The translations under genes and the position numbers were made by a program. Positions 59,488 through 64,000 of a stretch of DNA of 64,000 nucleotides are shown here, in pieces. The notes under the pieces were generated by a model. That model saw only the letters and a program-made list of their open reading frames with translations, was not told the origin of the DNA and searched no databases. The DNA is from Paenibacillus allorhizosphaerae. Lineage in GTDB: Bacteria; Bacillota; Bacilli; Paenibacillales; NBRC-103111. The DNA lies in contig NZ_CAJVCE010000007.1 in the NCBI RefSeq assembly GCF_910594985.1, positions 186,001 to 250,000 on the forward strand, read 5' to 3'. Position 1 is the first letter of the stretch, and each line of letters begins with the position of its first letter.

Positions 59488-60776
59488 TCTTCTCCTTTCA
59501 AGCTTTGCATCGCATGCCACAGCGACTTCTTGTCGCCGAAAGCGCCCGCTTTGGTCACCGTCATTACATTTTCCGATCCCAGCAGTCTTCCGAGCGGTAT
59601 GCCCGGCTCAAGCTCCCGGACCAGCTCGATCCCGTGAACGCCCATATGCCGGCATACTGCCTTGGCCGTATCGCCGCCGGTAAGGACGAGTCCCTGAAGA
59701 CGATGCTTTGCCGCAATGTTCGCCGCGATGCCGCCTAACGCATCTGCAATCCGATTCGACACGCCGGAGGAATCGAGTCCTATGCTTGCACCCAGCTCTT
59801 TGGCGGAAGCGACCTGCTCCGGCGATGAACCCGCGTGGAACGATACGTCGGCTCCGCGCTCCAATGCCGCGGATATCGCGGAGAGGCAGCGCTCTCCCAC
59901 GAGTCTGTGCCGCTCCGGAGACGCAAGCAGAGCGATCGGGTCCAATTCGACATCGGCTACATCGTTTTGCGCGTTTACGTAACCGACCTGCTCCCGGGTC
60001 ACCTTGGAAATGCTGCCCGCCACCAGCATGACGGGACTGCCGTCCCGAACCGCAGCCACCGGCCGCGAAGCCGTCTGTACTTCCACCGGCAAGTGTTCGG
60101 CCAAACCGGCGGAGCCCGCCCACAACACGCGGCTTCCAAATAACGGTACCAGCTCCGCAATGCGTTGCATATCCTCGTCCGTCTCTGCATCAAGCACTAG
60201 CAGTCGTTTTTGCTGTTCGAGCATTTCCTTTACCATCACGACCAAGTTCGAAATTCCGCTTCGAACGGACGAAAGACTTAAACAACCGACAGGATGCCGG
60301 GATTGGGATGCGAGCAGCTTGCATACGTCCGACTCCGGCACGGGAGTTTTCGGATCTCTTGCAATTTCGGTCTCGCTGACCGGAACACCGTTTAAATAGT
60401 GAATGCCCTCAAGCGTCGTTCGGCCGATTCTGGGAAAAGCCGGAACGACCACGGCGGCTTCAAAGCCGAACGCATCCAAGACGGCGTCGATTTCTTGTCC
60501 CAAATTTCCGCGTAAAGTCGAATCCATCTTTTTATATATAAAGTCGAATCCCTCGCCTTTTAACGCTTCAGCAGCGCTGCGGACGCGCCGGTACGCTTCC
60601 TCGCCCGGAACGGACCTACTGTCCGTATCAAGCACGATCGTTTGCAAGTCTTCGGAATTTCCTGAAAGTCCGTTCCAGTCAAAAATAACCTGCGTATGCA
60701 GTCCTTTTCTAGCAAGCTGTACGCCGGAATCGGACGCCCCCGTCAAATCATCCGCAATTATAGCTAACCTCTTCAA
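59484..60776 (-). CDS. DUF1537 four-carbon sugar-acid kinase (DtnK/OtnK-like)
   Basis: 430 residues. N-terminal domain LKRLAIIADDLTGASDSGVQ (~1-20), MDSTLRGNLGQEIDAV and FPRIGRTTLEGIHYLNG; C-terminal nucleotide-binding domain VLTGGDTAKAVCRHMGVHGI (~370-390) and FGDKKSLWHAMQSL. These kinases phosphorylate D-threonate, D-erythronate or related acids at C4, feeding PdxA2. TTG 60776 is chosen: GAGGA lies 7-8 bases upstream. It overlaps pdxA2 by 4 bases and starts 100 bases after the permease stop. Confidence 0.88.
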   Translation of the reverse strand: MKRLAIIADDLTGASDSGVQLARKGLHTQVIFDWNGLSGNSEDLQTIVLDTDSRSVPGEEAYRRVRSAAEALKGEGFDFIYKKMDSTLRGNLGQEIDAVLDAFGFEAAVVVPAFPRIGRTTLEGIHYLNGVPVSETEIARDPKTPVPESDVCKLLASQSRHPVGCLSLSSVRSGISNLVVMVKEMLEQQKRLLVLDAETDEDMQRIAELVPLFGSRVLWAGSAGLAEHLPVEVQTASRPVAAVRDGSPVMLVAGSISKVTREQVGYVNAQNDVADVELDPIALLASPERHRLVGERCLSAISAALERGADVSFHAGSSPEQVASAKELGASIGLDSSGVSNRIADALGGIAANIAAKHRLQGLVLTGGDTAKAVCRHMGVHGIELVRELEPGIPLGRLLGSENVMTVTKAGAFGDKKSLWHAMQSLKGEE

Positions 60777-60876
60777 TACTACTTCCTCCCCCAGGCGTTT
60801 ATAAAGGCGGGCTTTCTTACAAAACGGCATGTCCGTCCCGGCACCGATTGTACCAGGGCATCCCGCTTTACGCCCG

Positions 60877-61827
60877 TCAGCGGACCACGCCGACCCGTTT
60901 GGCCCACCAAGCGGTTACGATCGGCACCAATATAGCCGTAACGATAACGCAGGAGGCTACAAGCGCGGTTGCTGTCGGCACCACAGGTGCATATGCGGCG
61001 TTGGCGGCTGCAACCGCAGCGGGAACGCCCGCGGCATTGCCCGCGGTAGAGGCGGCCGACAAGCCGGCAACCCCGTTGCCGCCCGTCAGCTTATCCGTAA
61101 ACAGCAGCGCGATGCCCGTAATCACAACTACGGAAATGCCTAGCAGCACGCCGAGCAAACCCGCCTTCCATACATTTTGCAGATTCAGCCCTGCGCCAAG
61201 CGCAAAGGCGAAGAACGGAACGAGCACAGGAACCGCTTTACTCAAAAACTCACGCATCTCTTTGTCCAAATTACCGAGAATCATGCCGACAACGAGCGGT
61301 AAAATCGCACCGACCAGCGTCTGCCACGGGAAAGCGGCGAGACCGGCAACGCCGAGCGAAATCATCGTCAAGAACGGTCCCGATTCAAGGCTCATGATGG
61401 AATACGCGCCGACATCTTCTTTCTTGCCAAACTGCCCCATAAGCGCCATATACAACCCACCGTTCGTATCGTTCATCGCGGCCACGATAGCGAGTACGGA
61501 CAAACCTGCAAATAATCCGCTTTCGATCATGCCTTCCCCGATAAATTGAGCGGCGATCAAACCGACGATCATCGCGATTGCAACTTTCGTAATGAGCAGG
61601 GTGCCGCCTTTTTTCAAAATATACGGCGTCGCTTTAAAGTCGATCGTCGAACCCATGCAGACGTAAAAAACGGCCAGTATCGGCAGCGAGCCCGTGAGAA
61701 GCGCTCCAGTAAACGAACCGAAAGTTTTAGAGGCTGCCGGGAATAACGTATTGACAATGGCGCCGATCAGCAGCGGCACGATCATCATTCCCCCCGGAAT
61801 TCGCTCGATGGTTGCTTTAATTTTCAT
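60877..61827 (-). CDS. KdgT-family (2-keto-3-deoxygluconate permease-type) transporter
   Basis: 316 residues, ~10 helices: [20 protein letters not shown] (~residues 2-21), the [16 protein letters not shown] stretch (~138-153) and [20 protein letters not shown] (~261-280) are KdgT hallmarks. KdgT imports 2-keto-3-deoxygluconate with protons. Placed with a DUF1537 kinase and PdxA2, and with no kdgK or kdgA nearby, it may instead import threonate/erythronate. A promoter and palindromic site lie directly upstream. Confidence 0.85.
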   Translation of the reverse strand: MKIKATIERIPGGMMIVPLLIGAIVNTLFPAASKTFGSFTGALLTGSLPILAVFYVCMGSTIDFKATPYILKKGGTLLITKVAIAMIVGLIAAQFIGEGMIESGLFAGLSVLAIVAAMNDTNGGLYMALMGQFGKKEDVGAYSIMSLESGPFLTMISLGVAGLAAFPWQTLVGAILPLVVGMILGNLDKEMREFLSKAVPVLVPFFAFALGAGLNLQNVWKAGLLGVLLGISVVVITGIALLFTDKLTGGNGVAGLSAASTAGNAAGVPAAVAAANAAYAPVVPTATALVASCVIVTAILVPIVTAWWAKRVGVVR

Positions 61828-61860
61828 GATGATGCCTCCCTTTAATGCGTTGTTTATTTT

Positions 61861-61891
61861 TGCAACATTATTACATGATGTAAGCGTTGCA
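61861..61891. promoter_or_regulatory. Palindromic operator near the kdgT-like gene start
   Basis: TTACATGATGTAA (61871-61883) is a perfect 6-1-6 palindrome flanked by TGCAAC (61861-61866) and GTTGCA (61886-61891). It lies at about +8 to +30 from the predicted transcription start, a typical repressor position. Confidence 0.55.
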
Positions 61892-61897
61892 TTTCAT

Positions 61898-61927
61898 ATT
61901 ATACGCGCAGGAGCTCTTTTTACACAA
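61898..61927 (-). promoter_or_regulatory. Sigma-A promoter of the permease-kinase-pdxA2 operon
   Basis: Minus-strand -35 TTGTGT (61922-61927), 18-base spacer, -10 TATAAT (61898-61903). No sigma-54 (-24/-12 GG/GC) pattern is seen. Confidence 0.6.
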
Positions 61928-61933
61928 CGTTAA

Positions 61934-63772
61934 TTATGTTTCATTTTTAAACAGTTTATTTGCTTTTCTCCATAATGTCGTGCGATTGATTCCTAGCCTT
62001 TTACAGGCCTTAGACTGATTTAGCCCTTCTTCTTGAAGAACATGCCACAATATACGCGCTTCGATCTCTTCGAACGTACCGCTCAGATCGATCTGGACAT
62101 ACGACTCGGCTTGCACCCGACTACCGTCCGGCCGCTCCAAACGTTCCAGCACCTCTGCTGCATCGCCTGATTCGATATAGTGTCCTCTGGTTGTAATTAA
62201 CATCTCCTGAATCGTATTTTCCAATTCGGCGATATTGCCGGGCCACTCGTACTGAACAAGCCGCTCCAGCACCCGGTCCCGGATACCGACAATTTGTTTT
62301 CCCGATTCCGAATTGTAATCCGCGATCATCACCCTGACGATCTCCTCCAGATCCTCGGGCCGCTCCCGCAGCGGCGGAACATTCAGTTGCAGCTCTGCGA
62401 TCATCGTCAGCAGCTCAACGCTATATTCCGTTCGATGCTGCAGCTTGGTCAGCGGGACGAGGGAGGAAGCGACAAGGCGTACATTGTTGCTGCGCCGAAG
62501 GGCATGCAGCCACTTCGTTTGCGCAAAACGCGTCAACCGGTCGGCATTTTTCAAATAAAGCGTACCGCCGAATCCTCCCTCGAACAACCCGGGCGCGTGA
62601 GCTGTGCCGGACAACAGCATTTCCGTCTGCTCGTCCGTCATTTCGTCGCAGGCGATCATATAAAAGCCTTGATCCCGCCGCTTGCTCGCCGAATGAACGG
62701 CCTGGGCGAACATCGATTTTCCGGAGCCTTTCTCGCCGGATATCCATATGCTGCGGTCCGATGCCGCAAATTTTTTAGCCCGGCTCACGGTCTTTTGCAG
62801 AGCGGAGCTGGAACCAATCAACTGATCAAAGGAGACTACCCGCGGCGGAATGCGCACCGGGTTAAGCTGATCGATCCGCCACTGCTCTACCGCCTCCAGT
62901 CGTACGAGCCAGCCCTGTTTGCCGTCCACCCGATGCCTTATCGCGTTCACCCGGAACTGCCTTTCCTGCATATGCACATACTGCTCCATCTCCGTCTGCA
63001 TGGCTTCCTCCGCCTGCTTGATGAGTCCCGCTAACGAAGGCGAGGAGAGGATGAGGCTGCTTCCTTGAAGCTGATCCTCCTTAGTCCCGAGAGGCCGGCA
63101 TGCCGCCTGATTGGCATAACGAATCGTTCTGGTCTCATCCAGAACGACGATTCCGCGTGAGTCCGCAGCCATGATTTGTTCATAAAAACGCATTTGTTCC
63201 CGCCCCCGGCGGTACACCTCGTACACCCTGCGAACGAGATCCAACGCTTCCGTGACCGACTCCCGGCCGGAGGTGATCAGGATTCCGTGATAACCCATCT
63301 CCTGGGCCGTCCGTACGGTGACGACGTCGCCGAGCACGATTTTCACCCCGGAACGAAACGCTTCCCGAAGCGCGCCTTCCACCTGGGATTCATGGTCGAC
63401 AACGTATGCCGGAATATCGATGTCGAGCAAGCTCGAAACGGCTGCGCCCCCATGGCAAACGTTCGGGAAACCGATGATTGCCACTTTGGAGTTGGCATTT
63501 TTGATCAGCGTCAGCACGCGCAAAATATCGTATCCGGAAACGGGAATATCGACAACCGGCAGCGCGGTATGCTTTCGGATTAACGTTGCGGTGCCGCCCC
63601 TGCTGACAATGATGTCGTACCCTTTCCGTTCGGCCTGCTGGGCAAGCGGAATTGCTTCCTGCAGATCGGCCGTCTCCACATCCATATCGATCGAGCCGTC
63701 ATCCCCAGCCATATCCACCAGCAGGTCCTTTAAACCGGGATACGGCGCGATAGCCAGCACTCGGATTTTCAT
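61934..63772 (-). CDS. PrpR-type regulator with degenerate sigma-54-activator domain
   Basis: 612 residues: PrpR N-terminal sensor (~1-190, KIRVLAIAPYPGLKDLLVDM, IIVSRGGTATLIR, GVKIVLGDVVTVRTAQEMGY), a PAS-like domain (~200-290), an AAA domain (~315-530) with Walker A SGEKGSGKSMFAQ (~345-357) and WPGNIAELENTIQ, and a Fis-type HTH (LNQSKACKRLGINRTTLWRK, ~584-603). The GAFTGA loop is missing (CDEMTDEQTEMLLSGTAHAP runs directly into GLFEGGFGGTLYLKNAD) and Walker B DE is lost. So it should not activate sigma-54; it more likely represses or acts with sigma-A. GGGGAGGA precedes ATG 63772. The permease start lies 106 bases past its stop. Confidence 0.85.
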   Translation of the reverse strand: MKIRVLAIAPYPGLKDLLVDMAGDDGSIDMDVETADLQEAIPLAQQAERKGYDIIVSRGGTATLIRKHTALPVVDIPVSGYDILRVLTLIKNANSKVAIIGFPNVCHGGAAVSSLLDIDIPAYVVDHESQVEGALREAFRSGVKIVLGDVVTVRTAQEMGYHGILITSGRESVTEALDLVRRVYEVYRRGREQMRFYEQIMAADSRGIVVLDETRTIRYANQAACRPLGTKEDQLQGSSLILSSPSLAGLIKQAEEAMQTEMEQYVHMQERQFRVNAIRHRVDGKQGWLVRLEAVEQWRIDQLNPVRIPPRVVSFDQLIGSSSALQKTVSRAKKFAASDRSIWISGEKGSGKSMFAQAVHSASKRRDQGFYMIACDEMTDEQTEMLLSGTAHAPGLFEGGFGGTLYLKNADRLTRFAQTKWLHALRRSNNVRLVASSLVPLTKLQHRTEYSVELLTMIAELQLNVPPLRERPEDLEEIVRVMIADYNSESGKQIVGIRDRVLERLVQYEWPGNIAELENTIQEMLITTRGHYIESGDAAEVLERLERPDGSRVQAESYVQIDLSGTFEEIEARILWHVLQEEGLNQSKACKRLGINRTTLWRKANKLFKNET

Positions 63773-63873
63773 ACTATAGTCCTCCCCTTGTTGCAAAATG
63801 AATCAATTTAACCATAGTATACTACAAATGGAGCAACCTTCTGCAAAAGAAGTGGATCCCCATGTTGATAAAA

Positions 63874-63903
63874 GAAAAAGCCCCGATCGTTTCCGATCGG
63901 AGC
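63874..63903 (-). terminator. Terminator of the right-edge gene
   Basis: GCCCCGATCG (63880-63889) pairs with CGATCGGAGC (63894-63903); A's at 63874-63879 give a U-run on the minus strand. Confidence 0.7.
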
Positions 63904-63949
63904 GTATATCGATTTTTATGGAATATTTCAGAGTAAAAGCAAAGGGATG

Positions 63950-64000
63950 TTACGTCGTTTCCAGCTCTCCTACGAGACGATCGAACAAGGACAACAAATC
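63950..64000 (-). CDS. Last codons of a gene cut by the right window edge
   Basis: A minus-strand frame running in from the right edge ends at TAA (63950-63952) and reads DLLSLFDRLVGELETT, followed by the terminator at 63874-63903. Only 16 residues are visible, so no function can be given. Confidence 0.4.
   Translation of the reverse strand, partial: DLLSLFDRLVGELETT

Noticed and set aside
1..64000. CRISPR arrays, tRNA/rRNA genes, transposases, prophage or attachment sites
   Set aside because: I saw no spaced direct repeats, cloverleaf-like sequence with CCA, transposase motifs or phage gene order.

Overview
This 64 kb window looks like chromosome from a spore-forming, Paenibacillus-like Firmicute. 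GC is moderate to high. Ribosome binding sites are strong AGGAGG types, with many TTG and GTG starts and a few likely CTG or ATT starts. Promoters are sigma-A type. The gene set includes sda, tagO, a cold-shock gene beside ydjO, helD and UPF0173, with many AraC regulators beside glycoside hydrolases. I see no rRNA, tRNA, IS element, prophage or CRISPR array.

Layout. At 0-6 kb there is a cut-off gene end, a LysR/reductase divergent pair with a perfect palindrome between them, and a tightly overlapping five-gene minus-strand operon of secreted and membrane proteins. That operon pairs a real calcineurin-type phosphoesterase lipoprotein with a paralogue that has lost every metal-binding motif. 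At 6-17 kb are a methyltransferase, a His/Tyr-rich low-complexity protein, the hexuronate genes uxaC-uxaE and their divergent AraC regulator, tagO, ydjO/csp, an AbrB-family membrane protein and an oxidoreductase/AraC divergent pair. At 17-33 kb are housekeeping and envelope genes: an M29 aminopeptidase, ndk, a MurA with Asp in place of the catalytic Cys behind an FHA-winged-helix regulator, an LTA-synthase-like sulfatase, a heterodimeric ABC exporter, helD, a candidate small RNA, UPF0173-GNAT, and a CheY-like gene under a c-di-GMP-I riboswitch.

At 33-39.5 kb, after another oxidoreductase, a three-gene operon encodes two ABC exporters with unusual cytosolic N-terminal domains and zinc ribbons plus a DUF1854 protein. 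A Fur/PerR-like box overlaps a -10 upstream of it. At 39.7-54.4 kb lies a carbohydrate-degradation region: GH43/117-like, alginate-lyase-like, GH101-like, GH95-like and GH78 proteins, an orphan solute-binding lipoprotein, three AraC regulators and a secreted TIM-barrel-like protein with a long leader. With uxaC/uxaE this suggests breakdown of plant or algal acidic polysaccharides.

At 54.4-58.5 kb are small genes, including a 59-residue helical protein, Sda, a MerR/thioredoxin pair, a HAD phosphatase and a zinc-ribbon protein. At 58.5-64 kb is a four-carbon sugar-acid cassette (PrpR-like regulator, KdgT-family permease, DUF1537 kinase, PdxA-like dehydrogenase) consistent with D-threonate or D-erythronate use. 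Its regulator lacks the sigma-54 contact motif. The best leads for undescribed biology are the pseudo-phosphoesterase operon, the DUF1854/zinc-ribbon ABC operon, the FHA regulator beside MurA(Asp), the riboswitch-CheY unit and the candidate small RNA. Functional statements rest on reading motifs by eye; no database search was run.
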